Assembly (NCBI GenBank): GCA_944391285.1
Contig: CALXSY010000014.1
Location: 1-46,461 of the forward strand
DNA: 46,461 nucleotides
Source: an uncultured Clostridia bacterium
GTDB taxonomy: Bacteria > Bacillota > Peptococcia > Peptococcales > Peptococcaceae
Direction of reading: 5' to 3'
A program made the position numbers and the translations under genes. Positions within the stretch are counted from its first letter, which is position 1. The number at the start of each line of letters is the position of its first letter. Below are positions 1 to 8,943 of this stretch, in pieces. Under the pieces are notes generated by a model. That model saw only the letters and a list, made by a program, of their open reading frames with translations. It was not told the DNA's origin and did no database searches.

Positions 1-46
1 CTTTTTTTCTCTATTTTTTTCGGTATCAACTTTTGGCAGCTTGTTT

Positions 47-75
47 ATATTACCACTTCCTGCATTCCTTGTCAA
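47..75 (-). promoter_or_regulatory. Strong sigma-A promoter firing off the left edge
   Basis: On the minus strand a perfect TTGACA (-35) is followed after 17 bp by TAATAT (-10). Transcription would start near position 40 and run out of the window to the left. It therefore belongs to a gene or leader that is not visible here. It lies just beyond the terminator of the SH3b gene, which supports a new transcription unit starting here. Confidence 0.6.
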
Positions 76-98
76 GCGTTATTTTAAAAGACAAAATA

Positions 99-120
99 AA
101 AAAGCCGCAAGCGGCTTTTT
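99..120 (-). terminator. Intrinsic terminator of the SH3b gene
   Basis: Arms AAAAAGCCG and CGGCTTTTT enclose a 4-nt loop, with a T-rich tail on the minus strand. It sits seven bases past the stop codon of the SH3b-domain gene. Confidence 0.75.
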
Positions 121-126
121 AATGAT

Positions 127-636
127 TTATTCAATTATTGTTACATAATCAGCAGAAACCCAAGCTTCTACTCCGTCATAGGTCTGCACCTTATACCAAC
201 CGTTTTGCTCTTCCAAGATATCCAGCTGATCACCGCGGTAAACCTGCCCCAGCCTTTCATAATTAGTACCGGGTCCTTTGCGCAAACTAAGAGCACTGTC
301 TTCTTTAACATTAACCTCGCCTACTTTGTGCTCGGTTGTTTGATTATTTTCTTCATTGGTGGTTTGATTATTGTTTTCCTCATTAGTTACATTATTGTTC
401 TCAGCGCCGGACTGATTTTGCTCGTCGGCATTTTCATCAATATTTTGATTTTGCTCGCCGTTTTCATCTTCATTTTTATTTTCATCATCATTGTTTTGAA
501 ACTCGTCGTAGCTGCTGACCGGTAAATCTTCATTTGCCGAAGGAGTGTTGGCACTCAAGACAGCATAAAGCGCGCCTATTGCTCCGCCTAATAAAAAAAT
601 TACTACTGCTAATATTACTATAGTTTTTGCTCGCAT
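127..636 (-). CDS. Membrane-anchored SH3b-domain protein
   Basis: The 169-residue product has an N-terminal hydrophobic segment (about residues 5-28) that would act as a signal anchor. A roughly 65-residue linker very rich in Asn, Glu, Gln and Asp follows, then a C-terminal bacterial SH3 domain with the typical signature of SLRKGPGTNYE, a GDQLDILEE strand and a closing WVSADYV. SH3b domains commonly bind cell-wall peptides or glycans, so an extracytoplasmic wall-associated role is inferred. The ATG at 636 is chosen because AGGGAGG lies just upstream. A longer reading frame back to 678 would overlap the 3' end of the glycosyltransferase gene and lacks a comparable ribosome site. The gene follows wecA by 13 bp, so the two are probably co-transcribed. 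The specific ligand is unknown. Confidence 0.8.
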   Translation of the reverse strand: MRAKTIVILAVVIFLLGGAIGALYAVLSANTPSANEDLPVSSYDEFQNNDDENKNEDENGEQNQNIDENADEQNQSGAENNNVTNEENNNQTTNEENNQTTEHKVGEVNVKEDSALSLRKGPGTNYERLGQVYRGDQLDILEEQNGWYKVQTYDGVEAWVSADYVTIIE

Positions 637-649
637 AATTATCCTCCCT

Positions 650-1717
650 TTATGCTCCTTTGTTTTGCTCGATTTCATCAGCCGGCTTGCATTCCTTCGG
701 TCTGCTGAAGGCTATGACGCCCAGCTTTCTGGCACCTAAAATGATTATCGCCAAAATCAGCGCTACTACTGCCACTGCTTCTGCTGTCGATAGATAGGTG
801 ATTAACACCGCTGTTGCCGCTAAGCAGAAACTGATAAAATATATGATTAACACCGTCATCCGGTGAGAGAAGCCCATATTTAAAAGCCGATGATGCAAAT
901 GTTCCTTATCCGCAGCAAAAATTGGCTTGTGATTCATCTTGCGGCGCAAAATGGCAAAAAAAGTATCAAAAATCGGCACCCCTAAGACCAATATCGGCGC
1001 TGCCAAAGAAATAAAGGTGATACTTTTTGCCACACCCATAATAGCCAGCACACTTAAGTTAAAGCCTAAAAACAGCGAACCGGTATCGCCCATAAAAACT
1101 TTGGCTGGGTGAAAGTTGTAGCACAAAAAGCCCAAAGTAGCGCCCATTAAAATAATCGCCATGCTTGCCATCAGATATTGCCCGTGCAGCCAGCCCACCA
1201 CTGCCATGCACGCTGCCGCAATAGCGGCAATGCCGCTGGCTAAACCGTCTAAGCCGTCAATCAAATTGATAGCATTGGTAATGCCAACTATCCAAATAAG
1301 GGTGATAGGCAAAGAAAGGATATCCAAATAAATAGCCCCTCCGCCGAAGACATTGGTCATAAACTCAATACGCACACCAAAGCCAATAGCAATCACCGCC
1401 GCTAAAATCTGCACCAAAAGCTTAAACTTAGCGTTCAAATCCTTAATATCATCAAAAATCCCCAAAACAACCAGCACACTGCTGCCCAATAATAAGCCAA
1501 CCAGTTGGCTGTTAAGCTCTTGTGTTGCCAAAACTACTATTATATATGCTAAATAGATGCCCAATCCGCCCATGCGCGGCATGATTTTGTGATGAACCTT
1601 GCGCGCATTAGGCTTATCGATCGCTCCAACCTTAAATGCCAGTTTCATTGCTATCGGCACAAAAATCACTGCCAATAAAAATGCTCCAAGCCCTAAACAA
1701 ATATCGTGAACCAACAT
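650..1717 (-). CDS. tagO: WecA/TagO-type undecaprenyl-phosphate glycosyl-1-phosphate transferase
   Basis: This polytopic membrane enzyme (355 residues, about 10-11 hydrophobic segments) would transfer a sugar-1-phosphate, usually GlcNAc-1-P, from UDP-sugar to undecaprenyl phosphate. That is the first step of teichoic-acid or secondary wall polymer synthesis. Family hallmarks are visible in order: the Asp-Asp pair at 89-90 (GIFDD), NLIDGLDGLASG at about 151-162, MGDTGS at 209-214 and the HLHH motif at 273-276. The start has a GGAGG site upstream and its own promoter. The nearby csaB gene fits a pyruvylated wall polymer pathway. The sugar donor cannot be determined from sequence. The WecA/TagO family call is secure, the choice of symbol less so. 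Confidence 0.9.
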   Translation of the reverse strand: MLVHDICLGLGAFLLAVIFVPIAMKLAFKVGAIDKPNARKVHHKIMPRMGGLGIYLAYIIVVLATQELNSQLVGLLLGSSVLVVLGIFDDIKDLNAKFKLLVQILAAVIAIGFGVRIEFMTNVFGGGAIYLDILSLPITLIWIVGITNAINLIDGLDGLASGIAAIAAACMAVVGWLHGQYLMASMAIILMGATLGFLCYNFHPAKVFMGDTGSLFLGFNLSVLAIMGVAKSITFISLAAPILVLGVPIFDTFFAILRRKMNHKPIFAADKEHLHHRLLNMGFSHRMTVLIIYFISFCLAATAVLITYLSTAEAVAVVALILAIIILGARKLGVIAFSRPKECKPADEIEQNKGA

Positions 1718-1789
1718 TTCTTTTCCTCCAAAAATTTTATCTTCATCGGGAAAATATTTATTTTTTTTAATAAAATTTTGTCTTTACCT

Positions 1790-1818
1790 ATTGTACTACT
1801 TTTGTTTCTGAAGCACAA
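1790..1818 (-). promoter_or_regulatory. Promoter for tagO-SH3b unit
   Basis: Minus-strand TTGTGC, 17-bp spacer and TACAAT lie about 70 bp upstream of the tagO start. This gives the glycosyltransferase and SH3b genes a promoter separate from the csaB unit. Confidence 0.5.
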
Positions 1819-1856
1819 GAGCTAATCATTCTTAAATGTGGTATTTTTAACCTAAT

Positions 1857-2948
1857 TTATATTGCCAAAATTTCCTTTGCCAGATACGCCGGATATACAG
1901 CCCGTTCAATCATATCATCATTGACACCAAGGGCTTCACTATCAACGGCTGCCAGCATATATTCCAGCAGATTATCCGCCTGAACATCATAAAGCGGCTC
2001 ATAAGCTGTATTTTTAATGCTTTCCATAAAAGCCGAAATTTTAGGGTCATACTCCAAACCCACTACCGGTTTGCCTAAAGCCGCACCGATAATTAAGGCA
2101 TGCAGCCGCATTCCCAAAACCATATCCGCATTTTGCAATATAGATATTACTTCCACAGGCATCAGCTGCTCTTTAATAACTATCGGCATTTCGCCGTTTA
2201 ATTCTCTGATTTTCAGCGCAGTTTCCTCATTGATGCGATCGTCTTGGCTTTGCTGCATGGGCACAAAGACCAACTGCCAGCCTTCTCTTTGCATTTGAGC
2301 GCAGGCTATAGCTACCTGCTCTACAAATTTATGCTCATTTGCCCAAGGACGCAAAGCAACCATCAAAGTCTTTTTCTCCTCATTCCAGCCATAATGCCCC
2401 AAAATCTCTTTGCCTGCTGTAGGATCGGCGCCATAACGTCCTACACTCAAAACAGGATCCGCCGTGACAACTATCGCCTTATTGACCCCCATGGCCTGCA
2501 GTTCTTCTGCCGATTCTTTATCCCGCACGGTGATTGCCGAGACTTTATTTAAAAGTTTTGCCGTCAGGAAGCGGTTGCGTGCCGAATTAATCGGACCGAT
2601 GCCTTGAGCATAAATAAGCACCGGTTTTTTATAATATTTAGCTGCGGCAATTAAGCCTAAGTAATACAAAATACCGTTTTTGCTGGTCACATCCTGCAAA
2701 AGGCTGCCGCCGCCGCTGATAAATAAATCGCAATTTTTAACGGCGTCCAAAAGCCCTCTCTTGCCCCAGCGGTTAACCGCTTTGACTTTGTAGCGCTCTT
2801 GGGTTGTTTCCACATCATTGGACAACACCGTAATTTCTATGTCTTCTCCTAAAACTGTGCGCAAATCACGCACTATCGAAAATAATACAGCCTCATCTCC
2901 GGCATTATCAAAACCATAATAACCACAGATCAATATATTTTTACTCAT
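1857..2948 (-). CDS. csaB: Polysaccharide pyruvyl transferase CsaB
   Basis: The 363-residue protein opens with the CsaB signature ILICGYYGFDNAGDEA. It carries the FISGGGSLLQD motif near residue 95, YAQGIGPI near 125 and a late segment, MRLHALIIGAALGKPVVGLEYD, that matches the polysaccharide pyruvyl transferase family. CsaB adds ketal pyruvate from phosphoenolpyruvate to secondary wall polysaccharide, which creates the anchor for S-layer-homology (SLH) proteins. Its start overlaps the end of the upstream membrane protein gene by 8 bp, so the two genes are translationally coupled. Finding CsaB next to a TagO-like enzyme suggests that this organism displays SLH-anchored surface proteins, although none is encoded in the window. 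Confidence 0.92.
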   Translation of the reverse strand: MSKNILICGYYGFDNAGDEAVLFSIVRDLRTVLGEDIEITVLSNDVETTQERYKVKAVNRWGKRGLLDAVKNCDLFISGGGSLLQDVTSKNGILYYLGLIAAAKYYKKPVLIYAQGIGPINSARNRFLTAKLLNKVSAITVRDKESAEELQAMGVNKAIVVTADPVLSVGRYGADPTAGKEILGHYGWNEEKKTLMVALRPWANEHKFVEQVAIACAQMQREGWQLVFVPMQQSQDDRINEETALKIRELNGEMPIVIKEQLMPVEVISILQNADMVLGMRLHALIIGAALGKPVVGLEYDPKISAFMESIKNTAYEPLYDVQADNLLEYMLAAVDSEALGVNDDMIERAVYPAYLAKEILAI

Positions 2949-4926
2949 GCTGATATTTCCTCCACCATATAAAGAAGAATTTAACTGCTATAACCAGCAC
3001 TATTCCCAGCACTAAGCCCAGTGCCAAACCATTGAAGCCGCGCTGCAAGGATATTAACAGCGGAGTATGGATATGGGCATAGGTATTAACCAAGGATACC
3101 TGCCCGATCACTGCCGGCAAAGTCAATACCCAATTTTGCTTGCTTGCGCCTAAGTAAAGCAAGAGCAAGAGGAAAGGATAGCCAATCAAAAATTCTTTGC
3201 TACGGGGTCTGACTCCCAGCCAATCATTGAGTGCAGTGCGCATGGTGCTTTCAGCGGTGCTTAATTCCGCAGTGGTATTGCCGGTGCGGCTGATGTAAAT
3301 ATAGCCGCAGATAGCCAAAACTCCTGCCAAAATCGCCCATTTATACGTTACAGCTTTTCCTAAAATATCTCTCGCCGCTTGGATGGGATCCTCAGTATTC
3401 CAAATATATAAAGCAAAAGGCACTGCCATGATCGGAATAATGTGCGCAATTTTTACTCCCACAAAGCTATCTAATTTCAGCATAAAAGAGGTATCGCTGA
3501 TTAACCCGACCATAAATACGGCGCCGATAAAGCTGATAAGTGACATAATCACTACCCGCCCGATGCTTACCGCTAAACTGAAGCCCTGCGGCTTTAACAT
3601 TACCAACGAAGCCACAATAGGGAAAATAATGACGCTGGCTAGAGCCATTAGCTTGCGTGCCAAAATAGGATTCAGCCAATACACTCCTCCCCAGCACACC
3701 AAAGCTAAAACAAAGCCTAAAACTGCCAGCTTTCTGAATCTTAACAGCAAAAGCATCAGCATAAATCCTGCCGCTACACCAACTCCCACAATTAAAACGG
3801 CAATTTGACTGGTGCCTACTGCCTGCGGCTTAGTATAGGTTGTACCGCCTAAAGTAAAGCCGCTGTCGCTTAAAGCTGTTTGCAAGGTTTCCAAATAATT
3901 CATATTTTTATCAAAAGAAACTGCCGGTGAATCAATATTGAAAAATCTGACCAAAAGAGCACGCATATTGCGCTCTCTGGCTGCCAGCATCCAGCGGTCC
4001 ATCGCTTCATCCAAACCGGTGGCGGTTTCAAATTTGCTCATCTCGCTGTTAGATATAGTATGCAAACGCACAACATTTTTATTAAGCAGGATACCCAAAG
4101 TATTTAATCCTGCTTGGTCATTAAACTCTATGCTGGCAATCGGTGCAATGCTTTCACCATTTTCATCACGCAGCAAATCAGCTACAGTACGCACACTTTT
4201 GGTATCTTTATAGCCGATGATTTCCTTATCATTAAATAATATGGCGTACAAGGACGGCATATTCTTGATTTCATCTGTAACAAAACGCAATGATTGGTCG
4301 CTGGCATTGTCCCAAGTCCTCACCTGCGGCATGATGCCAAAGCCCAAATCTGCCATTTGCTCGATATCGGCGTTTTCCCAGCCTAAGCCGATTTCCCCGA
4401 TTTCATTGGTCATGGTGCTTAATTCCGCCGCTGAGGAAGCAATCATGCCGGGAATTGCGATTACACTTACTTCCCCTTGATAATATTGGCAGGCTTTTAC
4501 TTTTTGCTCGATATTTGTCCAAACTTGTTCTTCCCAAGCCTTATCTAAAACAGCAACATAAACTTCTGTGTCTTTCAAGGATAGTTCTGCCGGCAGTTGC
4601 TCTGCATAGGCAGTGCTTAAGATGTTTTTGCCTACCTGCACGTCCAGTTTGCCCATGCGCTCTAAATCGGCAATGCTTCTTTCTTTAAACAGCACCACCG
4701 AAACTCCCCGTTCTTTCAATAAATCGCTCATTTCCTCGATGGAAATATTTTGGCTGTTTGCTAAAGTAGCAATATCATCCATATTTACGACTATCTGCAC
4801 ATCTTTATAAGCTGCCTCTGATTTCAAGCGTTCCTGCCAAACTACTGCTGCTGCCAATAAAGCAACTGCAATAATAACCACCGCCAAAATCATCAGTTTT
4901 TTATCTTGACTTTTAGTAATCTGCAA
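2941..4926 (-). CDS. DUF5693-type multispanning membrane protein
   Basis: The 661-residue protein has one N-terminal membrane segment (about residues 12-29), a large extracytoplasmic domain of roughly 340 residues, and a C-terminal half with about nine to ten hydrophobic segments. I recognise it as the DUF5693 family, which in many Bacillota sits beside csaB. The biochemical role is not established. It overlaps csaB by 8 bp and has a good promoter about 140 bp upstream, so it leads the csaB operon. A function in moving or modifying the wall polymer is only inference from the neighbours. The domain resembles a barrel-like periplasmic fold joined to a polytopic transporter-like half, but I see no catalytic motif. 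Confidence 0.75.
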   Translation of the reverse strand: MQITKSQDKKLMILAVVIIAVALLAAAVVWQERLKSEAAYKDVQIVVNMDDIATLANSQNISIEEMSDLLKERGVSVVLFKERSIADLERMGKLDVQVGKNILSTAYAEQLPAELSLKDTEVYVAVLDKAWEEQVWTNIEQKVKACQYYQGEVSVIAIPGMIASSAAELSTMTNEIGEIGLGWENADIEQMADLGFGIMPQVRTWDNASDQSLRFVTDEIKNMPSLYAILFNDKEIIGYKDTKSVRTVADLLRDENGESIAPIASIEFNDQAGLNTLGILLNKNVVRLHTISNSEMSKFETATGLDEAMDRWMLAARERNMRALLVRFFNIDSPAVSFDKNMNYLETLQTALSDSGFTLGGTTYTKPQAVGTSQIAVLIVGVGVAAGFMLMLLLLRFRKLAVLGFVLALVCWGGVYWLNPILARKLMALASVIIFPIVASLVMLKPQGFSLAVSIGRVVIMSLISFIGAVFMVGLISDTSFMLKLDSFVGVKIAHIIPIMAVPFALYIWNTEDPIQAARDILGKAVTYKWAILAGVLAICGYIYISRTGNTTAELSTAESTMRTALNDWLGVRPRSKEFLIGYPFLLLLLYLGASKQNWVLTLPAVIGQVSLVNTYAHIHTPLLISLQRGFNGLALGLVLGIVLVIAVKFFFIWWRKYQHE

Positions 4927-5060
4927 TATTTTTTCCTCCCTTAGCTAGTCATCGCCAATTTTATTATAGCATAAACCGCCGGCAAATTATAGATTTTTAT
5001 TAACTCTTTTTATCTGGATTTGTTAACAATTGTATCCTTTTTTATATTTTAAGCCTAACA

Positions 5061-5089
5061 AGTATACCACCATGCTTATCAATTGTCAA
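5061..5089 (-). promoter_or_regulatory. Promoter of the DUF5693-csaB operon
   Basis: Minus-strand TTGACA, 17-bp spacer and TATACT, near-consensus for sigma-A. The implied leader is about 125 nt and AT-rich. A second TATAAT (4963-4968) has no convincing -35. Confidence 0.65.
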
Positions 5090-5107
5090 TCTTTTCTTAG
5101 ATACACA

Positions 5108-5137
5108 AAAGGAGCAGAGTGATTGCTCTGCTCCTTT
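5108..5137 (-). terminator. Terminator of the efflux operon
   Basis: A 12-bp perfect stem (AAAGGAGCAGAG with its complement) around a 6-nt loop, just past the tetR stop. It is followed by a short T run on the minus strand. Confidence 0.8.
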
Positions 5138-5142
5138 AATAA

Positions 5143-5724
5143 TTATTTTGCGCATAAACCGCGAATAGCTAATTGTTTAAATTCCGCCTTGACCTTCTCT
5201 GTATCAATCAGCTGCGGTTTATGCATTACCATATGCACCATAGCACTCATCATGATGCCGATTAAATAACTGGCAAAAACCTCCTGGGAGATATCTTTGA
5301 TTTCCCCGCTTTTTACACCCTTTTGCCACATTATCTCCATGATGTGCTCTATCTCATGCTTGGAAGACTCAAACTGACTGTGATTAATATCTCCGCTATG
5401 CATCACGCTTCTAAGCATAATCCGCGAGCAGCTGACATTGTCGATATGAAAAGAAATAATCTCCCCAATCACTTCGGCAATGGTCTCTGCCGTTTCCATG
5501 AGTTCATTTACTCGTTTAATATATTCATCTTTGCCCTTTTGGTAGAGCTCCTGCAGGATATCCTGCTTGCTGGAGAAATATTGATAAATAGTGCCTTTGC
5601 CTACGCCGGCTTTTTTAGCAATTTCCTCTACTGTCGCTTGATGATAATCCTTGCTCTGGAAAATATACTCTGCCGAATTTAAAATCAATGTTTTTTTATC
5701 GTCTTGCTCAGCATTTTTGCTCAC
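5143..5724 (-). CDS. TetR-family repressor of the RND efflux operon
   Basis: About 193 residues. The N-terminal helix-turn-helix is of TetR type: the stretch ATVEEIAKKAGVGKGTIYQYF is a textbook recognition helix pair, followed by a variable helical ligand-binding domain. Two GTG starts are possible, at 5733 and 5724. The second is preferred because AGGTGA lies five bases before it. The gene overlaps the 3' end of the pump gene by 17-26 bp and is last in a three-gene operon. It probably represses its own operon by binding the palindrome at 10094-10107. The inducer is unknown and likely to be a pump substrate. Confidence 0.88.
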   Translation of the reverse strand: MSKNAEQDDKKTLILNSAEYIFQSKDYHQATVEEIAKKAGVGKGTIYQYFSSKQDILQELYQKGKDEYIKRVNELMETAETIAEVIGEIISFHIDNVSCSRIMLRSVMHSGDINHSQFESSKHEIEHIMEIMWQKGVKSGEIKDISQEVFASYLIGIMMSAMVHMVMHKPQLIDTEKVKAEFKQLAIRGLCAK

Positions 5725-8700
5725 TAATCTCACCTAATTTCTGCAAACGCTCCTCTTCATTTTTCCAGCAGTTGCTGTCGTCCACTTCCAATGTAAATTC
5801 CCGCATTTCTTCCAGCTGTTCTGCAGTTTGTTTGCCTTTTTTGTGACGGCGTTTTTCTCTGTGACGGTCAACCATTTCATAGATAATCGGCACTACAAAC
5901 AAGCTGATAATCGTTGAAAAACTCAAGCCGAAAATAACTGTCGCTGCCATGGGCTTAAAAATTTCCGAGCTTTCACCGTTGCTTAAAAGCTGTGGCAGCA
6001 TTGCTAAAACAGTAGTCAAGGTAGTAATCAAAATCGGACGCATTCTGGTTTTGCCGCTTTCTACAATAGCTTCACGGCGGCACATGCCTTCCCGGCGCAA
6101 GGTCTGCACATAATCCAAAAGCACGATAGCATTGTTAACTACTACACCGACTAAGAGCAAAATACCCATCATCGACATGATATTGATGGTCTGCCCGCTT
6201 AAAAGCAAGCCGAAGAATACACCGATAAACATTACCGGCACGCTCACCATAATAATAAGCGGCGAAATAACATTTTCAAACTGGCAAGCCATAACACCAT
6301 AAACCATGACTACCGCCAAAAGGATAATCTTGGTCATATCGGTCAAAGCTTCCACCATTTCAGCATCATTGCCGCCGAACTCAATAGTGCAGCCGTTGGG
6401 AACGGCGATTTTATTGAGTGCTGCTCTGATATCATTGGACACACTGCCCAAATCTCTGCCGTAAACATCACAGGAAATCGTCACTACCCGGCTTTGGTCC
6501 ATACGGACGATAGTAGTTTGACCGATCGTGCGCTCAATAGTAGCAACTTCTTCTAAAGGCACCTGACCGCCGCTGTTGGACGGAATTTTTAACATACGCA
6601 GGTCATCAACCGAATCAGCCATATAATCAGGCATTTTCACGACAATATTGATTTCGTCGGCGCCGCCTTTATACTTAGAAACACTGGAACCATTTAAGGC
6701 TACCTGAATAGTGCTCATGATATTTGCCGTAGAAACATTATAATAAGAAGCTCTTTCCCGGTCAATGAAAACTGTCAGCTCTTCATTGCCGTCTGCCATA
6801 CTGTTGGTGATATTGCTGGTGCCGTCAATGCTTTCCATTGCCTCTTCAATTTGTCCGGCAACCATTTCCAGGGAATCTACATCATTGCCTTTGACCTGTA
6901 CCGAAATAGCGCTGCCCATCATCTGAGAAATATCATAGGAAGAAGCCGTAACCTTTGCCCCGGCAATGAGCGAGCATTGCTCTTCGATTTGTCGAGCTAC
7001 TTCTACTGCACTGCGCTCCCGCAGATTTTTATCGGTCAAAAGCACCGTTATCGACGATTGATTAGTGGTAGAACCACCCATTGACATACCGCCGGAGGAA
7101 CCGATCGTAGTATAAACCATTTCTACTTCCGGCATTTCTCCGATTATTTGCTCGACCTCTTCCGTAGCCGTCAAGGTTTCTTCCAGCTTACTGCCGTAGG
7201 GCAATTCGATACCTACCGTCAACTGACCATAGTCGGTATTAGGAATCAGCTCTAAGCCGATCAAAGGAGTGATGGCTATAGATAAAATCAAAGCCAAGGT
7301 TACAACCAGCAAGGAAGTCTTTTTATGATTTAAGGTCCAAACCAAGGATTTGCCGTAGCGCTTGATAAAGCGGTTAAATCCGCTGTTAAACCGGCTTTCA
7401 TAACGATAGCAGCCGTTAGCGATTCTGCCTCTGACGCCTTTTTCGCCGCCTTTATACAATTTCAGCAGCCGTGAGGACAGCATCGGCACCACTGTTAAGG
7501 ATACTGCCAAGGAGGCCAAAATTGCAAAACAGATGGTAATGCCGAAAGGTTTTAAAATTTCCGCTGCCATACCGTTTAAAAATACCATCGGCAAATATAC
7601 TGCCGCCGTAGTTAAGGTAGAAGCGATAACTGCTGAAGCGATTTCCTTAGTCGCATCAACTGCCGCTCGGTAATTGCTCTTGCCCAGCATCTGATGGCGG
7701 TAAATATTTTCCAAAACAACCGTTGAGTTGTCGACAATCATACCTACCGACAGCGCTAAAGCACCCAAGGTGATAATATTCAGCGTATAGCCGCCGAAAT
7801 ACAGTAAATTAAAGGTTACGATCAGCGATAAAGGAATCGCTATGCCGATGATAATCATGCTGCGGATATTGCCTAAGAATAAGAAGATAATTAATGTCGA
7901 AATCAACGCCGCCAACAAAAGATTGCTGACTACATTATCTACCGACTGATTGATCATATCCGCGCTGCTGTAGGGTACTAACATGGTGATATCATCGTAA
8001 ACCTGCCCATCTAATTCTTCGATGGCTTTGCGTACCTCTTTGTCAATATTGACCGCATTGCCGCTGCTTTCCTTTTGAACAGAAACGGCAATTATATCCT
8101 CACCGTTTAAGTGTACATAGCTTTCACTGTCACTGTAAGCATGAGTAATTTCGGCAACATCCGACAAATGAATGATACCTCCGCTGGGCAGAGTTATCGG
8201 CGTATTGGCGATCTGAGACAAGGTTTCATATTCGCCGTCAACCCGCACCAATGTTTCCCGGGAGCCCTGCGAAATATATCCGCCGGCAGAAGTGGTATTT
8301 TCCTGGGCAATGACTCCGCCCACCGTTGCCACATTTAAGCCATAATTTGCCAATCGGTCCGGATCCAAGGTTACATGTATTTCCTCCGTATGACCGCCCA
8401 TAACCGTAGCTGCTGCTACTCCATCAATACGTTCAATGCGGGGAGCAATAGTATCATCTACTATTTTTCTAATTTCATCGATATTGCGCCCGGTCTCCGA
8501 GCTTACACCAATATACATTATCGGCATAGAGTCCATGCTCATTTTGATAATTTCGCTGTCCCCTGCCTCACCAGGCATCATCATGCTCGCCATGCTCAAT
8601 GCATCACGCACCGAGTTAGTCGCTTCATCCAGATTGGTGCCGTAATTAAACTGCAGGATAACCAGCGAAGTTCCCGCCATACTCTGCGAGGAAATAGAAT

Positions 8701-8932
8701 CAATGCCCGCTACTGAAGCGCATTGCTGCTCGATTACTTTGGTAATCTTGCTTTCCACTTCTTCCGAGCCGGCTCCATCATAGTTAGTGTATACTACCAT
8801 GATCGGCAGTTCCATTTCCGGCAATAAATCTACCGTCATCATGCTCAAAGAAACCATGCCGAACAAAAGCATGATGATGACGACCATTACAATGGTGACC
8901 GGGCGTTTAACAGAAAATTTGCCAATATTCAC
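5708..8932 (-). CDS. RND-superfamily efflux pump, HAE1 type
   Basis: The 1074-residue protein has the duplicated RND layout: a membrane segment near 12-30, a large extracytoplasmic loop, a block of membrane helices around 335-490, then the same arrangement again. It most resembles the AcrB/SwrC (HAE1) branch that exports drugs or amphipathic molecules using the proton gradient. In the fourth-helix region the sequence is VGMIVDNSTVVLEN, so the Asp-Asp pair of AcrB is Asp401-Asn402 here, a form I believe is common in this branch. The adaptor gene lies 11 bp upstream and the repressor gene overlaps downstream. No TolC-like outer-membrane gene is present, which fits a monoderm or a channel encoded elsewhere. 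The substrate is unknown. Confidence 0.93.
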   Translation of the reverse strand: MNIGKFSVKRPVTIVMVVIIMLLFGMVSLSMMTVDLLPEMELPIMVVYTNYDGAGSEEVESKITKVIEQQCASVAGIDSISSQSMAGTSLVILQFNYGTNLDEATNSVRDALSMASMMMPGEAGDSEIIKMSMDSMPIMYIGVSSETGRNIDEIRKIVDDTIAPRIERIDGVAAATVMGGHTEEIHVTLDPDRLANYGLNVATVGGVIAQENTTSAGGYISQGSRETLVRVDGEYETLSQIANTPITLPSGGIIHLSDVAEITHAYSDSESYVHLNGEDIIAVSVQKESSGNAVNIDKEVRKAIEELDGQVYDDITMLVPYSSADMINQSVDNVVSNLLLAALISTLIIFLFLGNIRSMIIIGIAIPLSLIVTFNLLYFGGYTLNIITLGALALSVGMIVDNSTVVLENIYRHQMLGKSNYRAAVDATKEIASAVIASTLTTAAVYLPMVFLNGMAAEILKPFGITICFAILASLAVSLTVVPMLSSRLLKLYKGGEKGVRGRIANGCYRYESRFNSGFNRFIKRYGKSLVWTLNHKKTSLLVVTLALILSIAITPLIGLELIPNTDYGQLTVGIELPYGSKLEETLTATEEVEQIIGEMPEVEMVYTTIGSSGGMSMGGSTTNQSSITVLLTDKNLRERSAVEVARQIEEQCSLIAGAKVTASSYDISQMMGSAISVQVKGNDVDSLEMVAGQIEEAMESIDGTSNITNSMADGNEELTVFIDRERASYYNVSTANIMSTIQVALNGSSVSKYKGGADEINIVVKMPDYMADSVDDLRMLKIPSNSGGQVPLEEVATIERTIGQTTIVRMDQSRVVTISCDVYGRDLGSVSNDIRAALNKIAVPNGCTIEFGGNDAEMVEALTDMTKIILLAVVMVYGVMACQFENVISPLIIMVSVPVMFIGVFFGLLLSGQTINIMSMMGILLLVGVVVNNAIVLLDYVQTLRREGMCRREAIVESGKTRMRPILITTLTTVLAMLPQLLSNGESSEIFKPMAATVIFGLSFSTIISLFVVPIIYEMVDRHREKRRHKKGKQTAEQLEEMREFTLEVDDSNCWKNEEERLQKLGEISEQKC

Positions 8933-8943
8933 TGCCCCTCACC

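Noticed and set aside
205-525. Plus-strand ORF of 106 residues, strongly hydrophobic
   Set aside because: It is the reverse image of the Asn/Glu-rich linker of the SH3b gene; hydrophobic residues arise from complementing AAY/GAR codons.
5708-8932. Loss-of-function RND pump because the second Asp of the AcrB pair is Asn402
   Set aside because: I believe the VDN form is common among related HAE1 pumps of anaerobes, so it is not evidence of inactivity.
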